A DNA stretch of 64,000 nt from Salinimonas lutimaris (lineage in GTDB: Bacteria > Pseudomonadota > Gammaproteobacteria > Enterobacterales > Alteromonadaceae): positions 2,132,001 through 2,196,000 of the forward strand of contig NZ_CP036536.1 in the NCBI RefSeq assembly GCF_005222225.1. Reading direction: 5' to 3'. The notes under the pieces are model-generated. The model saw nothing but the letters and a program-made list of their open reading frames with translations, was not told the DNA's origin and ran no database searches. The position numbers and the translations under genes are program-made. Below, in pieces: positions 17,589 through 26,898 of the stretch. How positions within the stretch are numbered: the first letter of the stretch is position 1; the number at the start of each line of letters is the position of its first letter.

Positions 17589-19211
17589 TTGTTAACCACT
17601 ACATTTTTTGCCGACCGAAATTGGAATTGGAAATCAGATAAAGATAAACCCCTCTCGGGTATTATCACTTCCCCTGAATTCGATTTTTATGACAAAAACT
17701 ACACCTGTTTACTTCCCAAAGCCGTATGGGAAAAAGTTCATTTACGGGAAATCGAAACGAATGCCAGCTTGAGCGTAACTGTTCGAGACCTCCGCGAAGA
17801 GGAAGAGGCGGAGTTCGAATTTGAAGTGATTTCAATTGACTTCGAACCACCTGAGGAAAAATGGCGAACTCTGGTCACGGATTTAATCAAAAACAACAGA
17901 AACCCAAAGCAAGTATTTGGACATATTCATCTATCTAGCAAAGGCGACCCTGTTATCAAATGTGCCGCGAGCATATGGCTTAATGATATCGATTTCCACA
18001 TCAGTGAAAGCGATTCTTCATCTATCGGTATTCACGCACTTGCAAATTACAATTCTGACAAAGATTACCCTTTCTCGATATACGCGATTGTAGGAGAGTA
18101 CAGCGAGAACGACACAAAATTTGCTTGTTTTTTTAACAAGATTAATGTGCGATTCGGGGCATTAGAGTTACACAACGCCTGTGATACTGAGCAGATAAAA
18201 GTGTTAAGTAAATTGCTTAACAAAGCAAAAATGCGCTTCGGTAAAACAACAAATGAGTGGTTGGTAATCCCTCTAGTTTACTACCTTACACGCAAAAAAA
18301 CGGGCGGTAACAGTAAACTCGGGCTTGACTGGGATTACATTAATAATGCCATCACGCGAGGTAGTTTCGTAACTCAAGAATTCGATACAACAGCGTCAAT
18401 TGAAGCCTCATGGTTAAGGATGAATCCCACTCACCTTGAGTTTCGAGTCGCTCACACAGAGTTGATGCTTCATGGCATACGGCGTTTTGATACTGAAAGA
18501 GCAATCGAATTGAGCTTGATAGATGTCAGTCAATTAGCAAATACTTCATCAATAAAAGCGCATAATCTCTGGTTTAACTTCGATAATAAGTGGCGCATTA
18601 AGCATATTGATTTTGAAAAACTTGCGCTTGATGAACTCGATGGAAAAACGCTGGATGGCAAAGTCTTGTTTGATTGGACTCCTTACTATGTGGCCCATGA
18701 TTTAGATGAAGACCAATGGCGTCGTCTTGTGCCAGCAATATTCACTCACTGCTGGGTAGCTGTCCCTGTTGAAGGTATTGGCGATATCGTTGTACAAGTC
18801 AGCCCAGCGCTTTTAAAAAATCACCGACGAATTCCCGCAAACACAGATGTGCGGATCAGACTCACAATTGATACTGAGCTGCCATTGCAAATAAATTCGA
18901 AACACACTGCTTTGATTACTCGCTGTGATCATATCGATATTGACTTAGACATCCTTGCTCCTCATGACATTTCGCGTTGGCGATTAGTCATTCACAGTGC
19001 AACTAAGTACACAGCAAAGAGTACCCCAAAATGGAAAATTTCGTTTCGCGCCCCTTCAAACCCCGCCATAACGGTAAAAGACTTTGAGCCGTTTGCCAAT
19101 GCGATGTCAGCACTAGACGCGATCAAACCTGATAATAAATTTTGTACCGTTATAGCTTCCAAAATAAATAACACTTTATACGTAAAACACATCGAATCCA
19201 TAGAGTTGTAA
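17589..19211 (+). CDS. Operon gene 1: large protein of unknown function
   Basis: The 540-residue protein starts at TTG 17589 with GGAG eleven bases upstream; the earlier ATG is followed by a stop. There is no signal peptide or membrane segment. The sequence is strand-rich and acidic, with a helix-loop core around 200-260 (SKLLNKAKMRFGKT, EWLVIPLVYYLTRK) and a C-terminal strand-rich domain (VRIRLTIDTELPLQINSKH, SRWRLVIHSATKYTAK). I recognise no family. The stop codon lies four bases before the helicase gene, so the two are translationally coupled. By position it could be the specificity or assembly subunit, but this is conjecture. Its A+T-rich codon use matches the rest of the operon. Confidence 0.8.
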   Translation: MLTTTFFADRNWNWKSDKDKPLSGIITSPEFDFYDKNYTCLLPKAVWEKVHLREIETNASLSVTVRDLREEEEAEFEFEVISIDFEPPEEKWRTLVTDLIKNNRNPKQVFGHIHLSSKGDPVIKCAASIWLNDIDFHISESDSSSIGIHALANYNSDKDYPFSIYAIVGEYSENDTKFACFFNKINVRFGALELHNACDTEQIKVLSKLLNKAKMRFGKTTNEWLVIPLVYYLTRKKTGGNSKLGLDWDYINNAITRGSFVTQEFDTTASIEASWLRMNPTHLEFRVAHTELMLHGIRRFDTERAIELSLIDVSQLANTSSIKAHNLWFNFDNKWRIKHIDFEKLALDELDGKTLDGKVLFDWTPYYVAHDLDEDQWRRLVPAIFTHCWVAVPVEGIGDIVVQVSPALLKNHRRIPANTDVRIRLTIDTELPLQINSKHTALITRCDHIDIDLDILAPHDISRWRLVIHSATKYTAKSTPKWKISFRAPSNPAITVKDFEPFANAMSALDAIKPDNKFCTVIASKINNTLYVKHIESIEL

Positions 19212-19215
19212 CCGC

Positions 19216-22200
19216 ATGAAAAAAGCACTGTCTCTAAATTACAATTTACTTAACGGGCATCCTTTTGGCCAATTAAGCTCGCCGCTTCTCAAAGAGAACG
19301 ATTCTCTTATTCGAGAGTTTGACGATTGGCTAGCAGATTTTGATCGCCTACAAAGTGTGAAAGGGTTTGAAACAAACAATGAGGATTTAATCAAATCGTT
19401 AAACAACTTAAAGCAGTCTAAAGACAATGCAGACAAAAACGAAAAGGCTGAAAATAAAACCAAAGCCCTCGATACTGATAGGTTCGTTCTAGCGATTGAT
19501 ATCAAGCCTGAATTTAATAAAAACACTATTACGGTGATGACAATTCCCGTAAAAATACGCAACGTATCTGGCCAATTAAACAGATTTATCTTTTTTCCAG
19601 ACCATCAGAGTATCCCTACCATTAACCCAGATCTACTTGAAGTAGACGGCAAAATCCCTGTGCGTTGCATTGGTAGTGCTGAGCAAATCGATCGCTTTGA
19701 TTTTTCAACATTTCGCACAGACTCTGATGACTTGCAAGCGTGGTATAAAACAGCAGACGATTTGTTGAAAAGAGTCTCTAGTCTCACTATCGATAACATT
19801 GAAACCCATAAAGGGCTGCAACTTGAAAATCCCGATGTAGTGATAACGCTACGGCGCATACAATCAAACGATGCGGCTAATCGCAATATCATTAATTTGT
19901 ATGATGAAATTCTTACTAGTAGTGACGATGTGTTGCAACAAACCTCTCTAGCCCATGCTGACGTTGCTTATGTCGAAAATGAATTGCCTGGTGGGATCAA
20001 GTGGTTATCTGACGACTACCTGTTAACTATAACTGAACAACGTCAAAAGCCGTTTCTGGCACACATGGATGAATGCAAAGGCGAAGACACTCAGGATTAT
20101 ACCCATAGAGAACTATTCGCGCTGGACAATACCCAACGCGGCGTGGCCAGTGTCGCAGCATATATGCGCACCGGTGATGTGCTTGCAGTTAATGGCCCGC
20201 CGGGTTCGGGAAAAACCGCGATGCTCAAAGCAGTGATAAGCCATCAATATGTTGAAGCGGCATTAGCACAAGCCTCATGCCCTATTGTTGTCGGGGTTGG
20301 TGGTACTAATCAATCAGTAACGAATATCGTTAATGCCTTTCCCGGCGTTCTTTACAAAGGTAACGGGAAACCCCTCTATCATATGAGACGTTGGATTTCA
20401 GGGCCTGATAATTATGGTACTTATTTTCCGTCACTTGCGGCAAAAGAAAGCATGCCTGACGGTGCAGTTCTTGGAGAGATTGATAAGAATAATAAAGGTG
20501 GTGTGGTAAGGTGGAGCGATGCACTTTCAAAACTGAATGATCCCACTCAGCTCGATAGTCTGATTAAAGAATACCTTACTCATGCACAAGTACATTTTGG
20601 CGAATCATTCACCACAGTTGACGACGTTGTTAGCAAATTGCATAGCACACTAACTGAACTTGCGACGACCGTTGAAAGCCTTTATCGCAGTTTAATCAGG
20701 GCTTTTGACGAAAATTTTGCCATTCCGCCTCAAGAACATGCAGACTTTGCGCAATATTTCGATAACAATACTTTTAACCCACAAGGTGCCAAGTTAATAG
20801 AAATGCTTTATGAGCTTGCGCAAGGTGGCCTCGAAAGAAAGCATGAAATATATAGTGACGTTTGCCGTGAATACATTAGAGACAATCAGCTAGAAGATGA
20901 TCCACAAGCGCTCGCTAGAAATGACATTCAACTAACCAACATAGCGAAGATCATTATTGCCGATCGTGCTGTGGATTTGCTTGTGCGCTCAGAGCTTTTT
21001 CATTTTGCAGCCCGCTACTGGGAAGGACGATATCTTGCATCATGTGATAGCCAATTACTCATCTATGCATCACCATCCAATTTAGAATTGGGCCTCAGAA
21101 GAATGTGTATGTTGACCCCTATTCTGGTCTCCACGGTCCAATCAGCACCCAAACTGTTTGCATACGCAAAGCCCCCGGGATTGTCTGGGACACCCTACTT
21201 ACTCGGAAAAGCCGACCTTCTTATTATTGATGAGGCAGGGCAAGCCGATATTCGTACTACACTCCCTCTACTTGGATTATCCCGTAAGACTATTGCTGTA
21301 GGTGATATTGCGCAAATTCCCCCTGTTATTACCGACGCCTCGCCGATCATTGAGCAAGGTCTTTATCACACGCTGGGGATGGGGGCCAACAAGGCGCATA
21401 CCCATAAATGCTTTGTGCATGCGTTTAAAAACAAATTACTCCCTAGTCTCAGTGGCAGCATCTTGCATGTATTACGGGAAATTTCATTCTATAACCATCA
21501 AGAAAAAGGTATGTCACTTCGCGGTCACTATCGATGTCAGGAGACACTTAGCCAGTTTTGTAATGAACTAGTCTATGACAATAAAATTTTTATTATACCG
21601 CCTTTGTTCAAAGAGAAAGGTCCCTATCCACCCTTATCTTGGGTATCCAGCGCCCATAAAACGCAGAAAGTGGGCACGTCCCACAAAAACAAGCGGGAAG
21701 CACTGGATATAGTTAACTGGATTATTGAACAGTGGCCGCAAATATATGACCACTATAACACCACCCCTAACGAGCCAGCAAAAAACATTAATGATCTCAT
21801 TGGGATCATCAGTCCCTACAAAGCGCAGAGTTTGGAATTCATAGGTCGTACTGAGAATGACCTAAATGGAATGGGAACTAAACGAGGTCTTTTGCATACC
21901 AAGTTAATAGATGCGTTTGCTGGAACGCGTTACGCTATTAGCAAAAATGACATTGATAAGATGAAAGTCGGAACCGTCAACGCTTTACAAGGTGCAGAAA
22001 AACCCATCATTTTATTCAGTGGCACTAAAAGTGTTCAACATGGCGGTGATATTCATTACCGCTCTGACACCTACATCTTAAATGTTGCTGTATCGCGTGC
22101 AAAAGAGTGCTTCATCGCGTTTCTCTGCGAAAAAACATTTGGTATCCCAACTAACCGTGAAGCGATAGCCCCGCCGCGCGATCCAAATTCTGATTCTGTG

Positions 22201-23262
22201 GGATACCTTGGTTATTACATCGGTAAACGTGGACAACGCTTATACCCTAGAAGTGTGGTGATCATTGAATCTGATAATAAAATAGAAGCACTTCAACGGC
22301 ATTTAGGCAACCGTTATGTCGTGGTCAGCACGAAAGGTAAACTATTTAACTTAGGCATGAACGACGAACATGCCGTCTCAATCAAGGATGGACTGTTCCC
22401 ACAATATCAATTTCTAATCAGAAAGTCTGGTAAACGCCATACAAGCGACAACGGCAAAATCGCACGACAAGCGGTTGACGATATCTTAAATGCTTGCAGT
22501 GGCGCTGACATTGATGAAATTATTTTGGCTACAGATGATGATTTTGTCGGAGAACACATTGCTTGGCACTTGCGGGCTATTTTCAACCACCACCAACCAC
22601 AAAACCTATCTAAACTCCATCGAGTAAGGTTGCGCGGATTAACCAAGCAATCCATAACAAGAGCCTTCGGATTGGATAACTCGCCGTATGACAATAAGAA
22701 AAACGTCAATTTAAACGTTGCTTCTGCGGAAATGGTGCGTGAAATACTTGATTTGTTATTGGCAAGAAAACTGACGTCATTGGCACAAAAGATGAAAGCT
22801 GAAAAAGCATCTGACGATGAAACGCTAGCACTCGATAAGCATTTGATAGCTGATTGCCAACAGGATTCAGTTCATGGCATGGGCCGAGTTAAAGCAGCGA
22901 TACTATCGCTTGTTTATGACCATTTGCGTGCGCAACTACAGTCTATTTCCCACCCCACGGGCGCACCTGTGAACGTCAAAATCGGCAACAAAACGATAAA
23001 GGGTCGGTTGATACAACAAAAGAACGTTAAAAATATCAACACGCTAAGTAAAACCCTTAAGGCGGTCATGGAGAATGGCCAAGCGATGATGACGCCAGGC
23101 GCCATTTGGAAAGTCACGAAAGCAATATTTGATGAACGTAGTGTGGCAGCACCGGACGCATCTACCCTAAAAGTGATGAGAGAAAACGCCTTGAAAGCGG
23201 ATATACCCCCCACTGATACTTATCGTGCATTAACGAGCTTATACGAAGGAAAGAATTTATGA
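19216..23262 (+). CDS. Operon gene 2: UPF1/DNA2-like SF1 helicase fused to a type IA topoisomerase TOPRIM region
   Basis: 1348 residues. The N-terminal ~270 residues are unrecognised. The SF1 helicase follows: Walker A GPPGSGKT (327-334), LLIIDEAGQAD (D672/E673), VGDIAQIPP, a HYRCQE motif-IV-like box, GIISPYKAQ, TVNALQGAEK and LNVAVSRAKE. From ~1012 a topoisomerase IA region begins. VVIIESDNK gives the catalytic Glu1018, LATDDDFVGEHIAWHL the DxD (1107/1109), and LHRVRLRGLTKQSITRAF and HGMGRVKAA (1223-1226) match LHRVRF.EIT and SAGRVQ. The protein ends ..TDTYRALTSLYEGKNL, like the helix just before the catalytic YITYMRTDS strand, and then stops. The catalytic tyrosine is therefore absent from this chain. 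The gene overlaps the next by ATGA. Confidence 0.9.
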   Translation: MKKALSLNYNLLNGHPFGQLSSPLLKENDSLIREFDDWLADFDRLQSVKGFETNNEDLIKSLNNLKQSKDNADKNEKAENKTKALDTDRFVLAIDIKPEFNKNTITVMTIPVKIRNVSGQLNRFIFFPDHQSIPTINPDLLEVDGKIPVRCIGSAEQIDRFDFSTFRTDSDDLQAWYKTADDLLKRVSSLTIDNIETHKGLQLENPDVVITLRRIQSNDAANRNIINLYDEILTSSDDVLQQTSLAHADVAYVENELPGGIKWLSDDYLLTITEQRQKPFLAHMDECKGEDTQDYTHRELFALDNTQRGVASVAAYMRTGDVLAVNGPPGSGKTAMLKAVISHQYVEAALAQASCPIVVGVGGTNQSVTNIVNAFPGVLYKGNGKPLYHMRRWISGPDNYGTYFPSLAAKESMPDGAVLGEIDKNNKGGVVRWSDALSKLNDPTQLDSLIKEYLTHAQVHFGESFTTVDDVVSKLHSTLTELATTVESLYRSLIRAFDENFAIPPQEHADFAQYFDNNTFNPQGAKLIEMLYELAQGGLERKHEIYSDVCREYIRDNQLEDDPQALARNDIQLTNIAKIIIADRAVDLLVRSELFHFAARYWEGRYLASCDSQLLIYASPSNLELGLRRMCMLTPILVSTVQSAPKLFAYAKPPGLSGTPYLLGKADLLIIDEAGQADIRTTLPLLGLSRKTIAVGDIAQIPPVITDASPIIEQGLYHTLGMGANKAHTHKCFVHAFKNKLLPSLSGSILHVLREISFYNHQEKGMSLRGHYRCQETLSQFCNELVYDNKIFIIPPLFKEKGPYPPLSWVSSAHKTQKVGTSHKNKREALDIVNWIIEQWPQIYDHYNTTPNEPAKNINDLIGIISPYKAQSLEFIGRTENDLNGMGTKRGLLHTKLIDAFAGTRYAISKNDIDKMKVGTVNALQGAEKPIILFSGTKSVQHGGDIHYRSDTYILNVAVSRAKECFIAFLCEKTFGIPTNREAIAPPRDPNSDSVGYLGYYIGKRGQRLYPRSVVIIESDNKIEALQRHLGNRYVVVSTKGKLFNLGMNDEHAVSIKDGLFPQYQFLIRKSGKRHTSDNGKIARQAVDDILNACSGADIDEIILATDDDFVGEHIAWHLRAIFNHHQPQNLSKLHRVRLRGLTKQSITRAFGLDNSPYDNKKNVNLNVASAEMVREILDLLLARKLTSLAQKMKAEKASDDETLALDKHLIADCQQDSVHGMGRVKAAILSLVYDHLRAQLQSISHPTGAPVNVKIGNKTIKGRLIQQKNVKNINTLSKTLKAVMENGQAMMTPGAIWKVTKAIFDERSVAAPDASTLKVMRENALKADIPPTDTYRALTSLYEGKNL

Positions 23263-24020
23263 CTCAGTCAAACAGCGCCCATGAGCCTATCAAAATTCTT
23301 GTCGATGACGAAGAACTGGCAGTCGTGTATAAAGCTTTGTCCGATAAAGCCCAAAACAGCAAAAATGAATCCTATAGTGTAATGCTACAAACCCTCGACG
23401 TACTCAGTGCATTTGCCAAAGCCGATAGCGCAGGAGAAGCCCTCCTTCACGAAGCGCACATCATCTTGGAGTCCAACAAGTCCGACTGCCATATTGTCTT
23501 TGAGACCCATGAATTAGAAGAAGCTGGATGGACAGAGTATTTGCAAATCGATAACCCCGGCGATATGGAAAATACATTGAATAAAGCCGACTTGGCGAAA
23601 CTAAAGCAAGGCGAGTTTGATATTGAAGTAGAGCTTCCTGATGTATTGCATAACCTAACGATTGACGAACTGTTATCGAAAATGGACGATTTTAAGATTG
23701 GCCGCCCTTCGACATATGCCGATATTCTTGATGATGTCACAAACAAGCACGAGCTGCTTGATATAACTGATGGCAATGTACGTTTAACCCAGCTTGGTCT
23801 GCGTGCGGCTGAATATTTTACATCGTTTAACTTAGAAGAATTCTCAGCCCTATTTTGTCATGAATTCAGCACTGACCTAGAAGGTATAAGCGAAGGTATC
23901 ATGTCGCCTACAGACATGTTACTAAAATACCTCCCGTTAGTTGCCAGTAGAGAGGAAATTGAAGCGTTTAAAAACAACGCTTGGCGAACCTTGTCTGACA
24001 TTGATATCGACGTAAAGTGA
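23259..24020 (+). CDS. Operon gene 3: C-terminal segment of a split type IA topoisomerase
   Basis: The 253-residue protein resumes where gene 2 stops in topoisomerase order. AHEPIKI (residues 7-13) corresponds to AHEAIRPT, which follows the tyrosine segment in TopA. A helical arm comes next. EEAGWTEYLQ (88-96) is like the GW/GFL gate strands. LTIDELLSKMDDFKIGRPST (quoted in part; GRPSTYA at 148-154) is the highly conserved type IA GIGRPSTYA motif, followed by a wHTH-like end (LLDITDGNVRLTQLGLRAAEYF, in part) equal to the L.PT.LG..V helix. The only missing part is the ~40-50 residues around the catalytic Tyr. The start codon overlaps the stop of gene 2. No zinc-finger tail is present. Confidence 0.85.
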   Translation: MTQSNSAHEPIKILVDDEELAVVYKALSDKAQNSKNESYSVMLQTLDVLSAFAKADSAGEALLHEAHIILESNKSDCHIVFETHELEEAGWTEYLQIDNPGDMENTLNKADLAKLKQGEFDIEVELPDVLHNLTIDELLSKMDDFKIGRPSTYADILDDVTNKHELLDITDGNVRLTQLGLRAAEYFTSFNLEEFSALFCHEFSTDLEGISEGIMSPTDMLLKYLPLVASREEIEAFKNNAWRTLSDIDIDVK

Positions 24021-24027
24021 GGCCAGC

Positions 24028-25350
24028 GTGAACATTACTGGATACCCGCGCACAGGCTCTAAAAAAGACAACCAAAGAAACGCAAACCACCTCACAAAAC
24101 GAATCAATAAGCTACTATCAAAAGGCGTACTGACTGAAAGCGAGTTAGAAGAACTTATCCAGCTGCTTGGCGGTGTGATATGGAGCCACGGCGCACTGAG
24201 TTACCGACTCAAGGCACTAAGGGCTGCTCATGAGCTTCGTGACAAAATCCTTAAGGCGCTAAAGAAACATCATAACGAGCAATTAAGTGATGAGAACCAA
24301 TACTCCAGTGCTGGCGGTCTCTCAGCCACAAGAATTAGGGAGTTTGAACAACAACTACAGGTTGCTACACTACTAATCGGGCCAAGCAATGATTCACGCT
24401 CGGTTGTAGAGAAACTCAATCAACCCATCGCTGACAGTCCTGACTTTACTCCCTATAGCTTTCAGGAAATCACGCGTACAGACCACACTGTCTATTACTG
24501 CGACATAGATGGTGACCTGCTTCGCGTTTTAGACCTTGAACACAAAACTCAACGGCAGCTTGAGAAGGATGAAGCACTGCTCGCTGAGGTATTGCCTCCA
24601 AAGAAAACGAGTTACATCGATGATGACGAACGTGCCAGATTAGAGGCAGAAGTGGACAATTTAAATACATTATCTGATGACACTCGCCAAACTATTTTAA
24701 ACGGTTGGCAACAAGGCAATATTACGCATATTGATCAAGAGTTTCCGGAACTTGAAAACTTCAATAAATGTGTAAGTATACTCGACGACTTAGGCGTCAT
24801 GTTCGGTACCTATGAAGAACTCAAGAGTGGTGAATTCAAAACCATGTTTAATAAGAATGGCTATCAAGCTGAGCATTACCCGCCACTCTCTACTCTTTTA
24901 GCACGTGCAGTTGCGCAGGGCGAAGCTCGCGGAGCCGTGCCGCGTATCGACGGCATTGTTAATTACACGGAAAAACAAGCGTTATGCTTTGCGGTCTTCG
25001 ATGGACAATCCAAAGGGTTTGAGCATTACAACGTGACGCGTGCTGCTGAGGCTTTCATGAAATCGTTGGCTGAGAAAGGTGAAAAAGCGACTCTGGGGCA
25101 ATGGCTAGATAAAGCCGTCGATTATTATGCGAAAGAGTTCACAAAGCGCCTAGAAAGAGAGGCTGTAGAGCCCTTTGATAAGCCTGCATTAGCTAAGCAG
25201 GGACGCAAGGCTGCAGTAGCGATTAGAAATGTTACACGTGCCCATTTCATTGCATTGGATGGAAAAGACGTTCTTGATCTCCCACTGGAAAATGGAAAGT
25301 ATCGCAACAAGAAACCACAAACGTTTGGAGGCAACGTTAATGAACTTTAA
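24028..25350 (+). CDS. Operon gene 4: unknown protein beginning with a topoisomerase-like tyrosine motif
   Basis: 440 residues from GTG 24028 (GAGG upstream). The first residues are MNITGYPRTGSKKD. ITGYPRTGS strongly recalls the catalytic ITYPRTDS of type IA topoisomerases, the element absent from genes 2 and 3. Tyr6 would be the nucleophile and Arg8 the conserved Arg. Residues 20-110 are helical (KRINKLLSKGVLTESELEEL, LKALRAAHELRDKIL). The middle (~150-240) is acidic, and the C-terminal half is helical (NVTRAAEAFMKSLAEKGEKA, DKAVDYYAKEFTKRLERE). No other family is recognised. The spacing (7 bases from gene 3, 11-base overlap with gene 5) implies a stoichiometric partner. The catalytic role is inferred. 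Confidence 0.8.
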   Translation: MNITGYPRTGSKKDNQRNANHLTKRINKLLSKGVLTESELEELIQLLGGVIWSHGALSYRLKALRAAHELRDKILKALKKHHNEQLSDENQYSSAGGLSATRIREFEQQLQVATLLIGPSNDSRSVVEKLNQPIADSPDFTPYSFQEITRTDHTVYYCDIDGDLLRVLDLEHKTQRQLEKDEALLAEVLPPKKTSYIDDDERARLEAEVDNLNTLSDDTRQTILNGWQQGNITHIDQEFPELENFNKCVSILDDLGVMFGTYEELKSGEFKTMFNKNGYQAEHYPPLSTLLARAVAQGEARGAVPRIDGIVNYTEKQALCFAVFDGQSKGFEHYNVTRAAEAFMKSLAEKGEKATLGQWLDKAVDYYAKEFTKRLEREAVEPFDKPALAKQGRKAAVAIRNVTRAHFIALDGKDVLDLPLENGKYRNKKPQTFGGNVNEL

Positions 25351-26308
25351 ACAGGAAGTAACACTTTTAAGAGCACATCCAGACAACCGACGCGTGTTGG
25401 CGATCACAGTGAATACTCCAGCCGATGGCACATTGGCTTCAAGCAGTATTTATGAAGGCGTCATCGAAGAAATCAATAAGAGTGCAGACTGCTTTTGGGT
25501 TAATAGTACTATATTGGATATCGGCGTAACGTCATCAAACCATTATTGGATAGGTGACAATGAGGGTCACATATATACTACGAAGACATTGAGTAAGGTG
25601 CCACTGGACAATGAACAAGATGTAGAGTTTGGATTTGATCCAAATCGCCTCCCGACAGTTCAGCAATACCGTTTTTCGACTTTCCCTATCAATGCAATCT
25701 GGTGCGATGAAACACTAACCATCATTGCCGACGAAGCCGGGACGTTTTGGCACATCCAAGACGGTGAATTCACTAGCCATAGCGCATGCAAAGACCCATT
25801 AGCTTTTTTTGGTCAGCAAAACGATATTTATGTTTATGGTCAAGGGCGGCAACTTTGGCACTTTAATGGCTCGATTTGGTCTCAAATCGAATTACCTGAC
25901 ATGGGATTAGATTTTTGGCAAATATCTGGGGCAACGCTCGTTAATGAAAACACGTATTTGGCTGTGACAGACTACGGGTTTGTGTTTAAAGGCAATGCTC
26001 AAGAAGGCTTTAACCAAATTAAGGCTCCAAAAAAATACTACTCCGGGATAACTACCATTGATGATAGGGTGTTTGTATCTATCCCCGAAGAGGGTGTGTA
26101 TGAAGTGAAAAACATAACCGCGACATGGGAAATAGGACTGATTCATAATTCGCGCATCCCCCTCTCACTTCAGGCCATAGGGGAACCTTCTGCGCTTTAC
26201 ACGACGAACGCTTTTGAAGCACAAAAAGGTTACTTTGTTGTGCTCATTCCGGGCGATAAATTTGCTGAAAAGAAACGTGTATTTGCCTGGGAGATCGGCA
26301 ATGATTAG
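25340..26308 (+). CDS. Operon gene 5: beta-propeller protein
   Basis: The start is ATG 25340, eight bases after GGAGG and overlapping gene 4 by 11 bases; a longer frame from 25229 lies wholly in gene 4. 322 residues. Blades are visible as repeated strand sets with aromatic closing motifs: NHYWIGDNEGHIYTT, NAIWCDETLTIIADEAGTFW, NDIYVYGQGRQLWHFNGSIW, TYLAVTDYGFVFKGN and DRVFVSIPEEGVYEVK. This predicts a five- to seven-bladed WD40/kelch-like propeller, a protein-interaction platform. No signal peptide, so it is cytosolic. Beta-propellers occur as recognition subunits in several bacterial conflict clusters (for example MoxR-vWA ternary systems), but the MoxR and vWA partners are absent here. Confidence 0.8.
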   Translation: MNFKQEVTLLRAHPDNRRVLAITVNTPADGTLASSSIYEGVIEEINKSADCFWVNSTILDIGVTSSNHYWIGDNEGHIYTTKTLSKVPLDNEQDVEFGFDPNRLPTVQQYRFSTFPINAIWCDETLTIIADEAGTFWHIQDGEFTSHSACKDPLAFFGQQNDIYVYGQGRQLWHFNGSIWSQIELPDMGLDFWQISGATLVNENTYLAVTDYGFVFKGNAQEGFNQIKAPKKYYSGITTIDDRVFVSIPEEGVYEVKNITATWEIGLIHNSRIPLSLQAIGEPSALYTTNAFEAQKGYFVVLIPGDKFAEKKRVFAWEIGND

Positions 26309-26891
26309 ATCAAATATAGACCTACAGGTAGCAGAGGTTACCGAATTTTCGCATCATCTCAGACAACAAGACGACAGACAATTAGTCATTTTCTACGAAC
26401 TAATCAGGAAAGTATTCGAAAACGACGCACTGACCAAACAGACTAGAGAGGTAATTTGCAGGCTAGTAATTTCACAGAGCTCACGCGACCGATTGGCCTC
26501 TCGCGGAGCCTTGTCATTTTATGTGCCCTTTGTCTTGCGTTGTTTCTTTATTTTGGGCGACTTTTCTAAACCTATGCTTGTAAAAATGCAATCTCTCTAT
26601 CCTCTGATTAGCGACATGAATATCATCGAAGTATTAGATTGCCACTTCTTTTTTCAGCAACTCTTCGGCTATCCAAAGAAGCTTCAACGTTTGCTTGATG
26701 AAGCAGACACAGCAGTGACTAACCAGACCGAATCAAATAAGAAGTATGTGAATGCATTTAAAGACGCTAATGCAGCCAATCTAGAAGCGCTGAGAAAAAC
26801 CCTTCTCCTACCTGTCACAGAGTTAAAAACAGTTTGGAAGGCACTGCCTTGGATTCAGTGGCAATTTTTTACCATGAAATCAATATTGTGA
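26301..26891 (+). CDS. Operon gene 6: helical protein of unknown function
   Basis: The start is ATG 26301, preceded by GGGAG and overlapping gene 5 by eight bases; a longer frame from 26214 lies inside gene 5. 196 residues, nearly all helical (AEVTEFSHHLRQQDDRQLVI, FFYELIRK-like heptads, ADTAVTNQTESNKKYVNAFK). It has a hydrophobic stretch (FYVPFVLRCFFILGDF, about 75-90) that is probably a buried helix and not a membrane anchor. I recognise no family. The coupling to the propeller gene suggests a direct partner. Confidence 0.75.
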   Translation: MIRSNIDLQVAEVTEFSHHLRQQDDRQLVIFYELIRKVFENDALTKQTREVICRLVISQSSRDRLASRGALSFYVPFVLRCFFILGDFSKPMLVKMQSLYPLISDMNIIEVLDCHFFFQQLFGYPKKLQRLLDEADTAVTNQTESNKKYVNAFKDANAANLEALRKTLLLPVTELKTVWKALPWIQWQFFTMKSIL

Positions 26892-26898
26892 GGATTCA

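Noticed and set aside
23220-23300. Frameshift hypothesis that the tyrosine segment is hidden in another frame at the gene 2/3 junction
   Set aside because: None of the three forward frames across the junction encodes YxRTxS; only about six codons separate the conserved ends.
25229-25339. N-terminal extension of operon gene 5 upstream of ATG 25340
   Set aside because: It lies wholly inside gene 4 in another frame; GGAGG sits correctly before ATG 25340.
26214-26300. N-terminal extension of operon gene 6
   Set aside because: It overlaps gene 5 heavily and has no ribosome-binding site; ATG 26301 has GGGAG and the usual short overlap.
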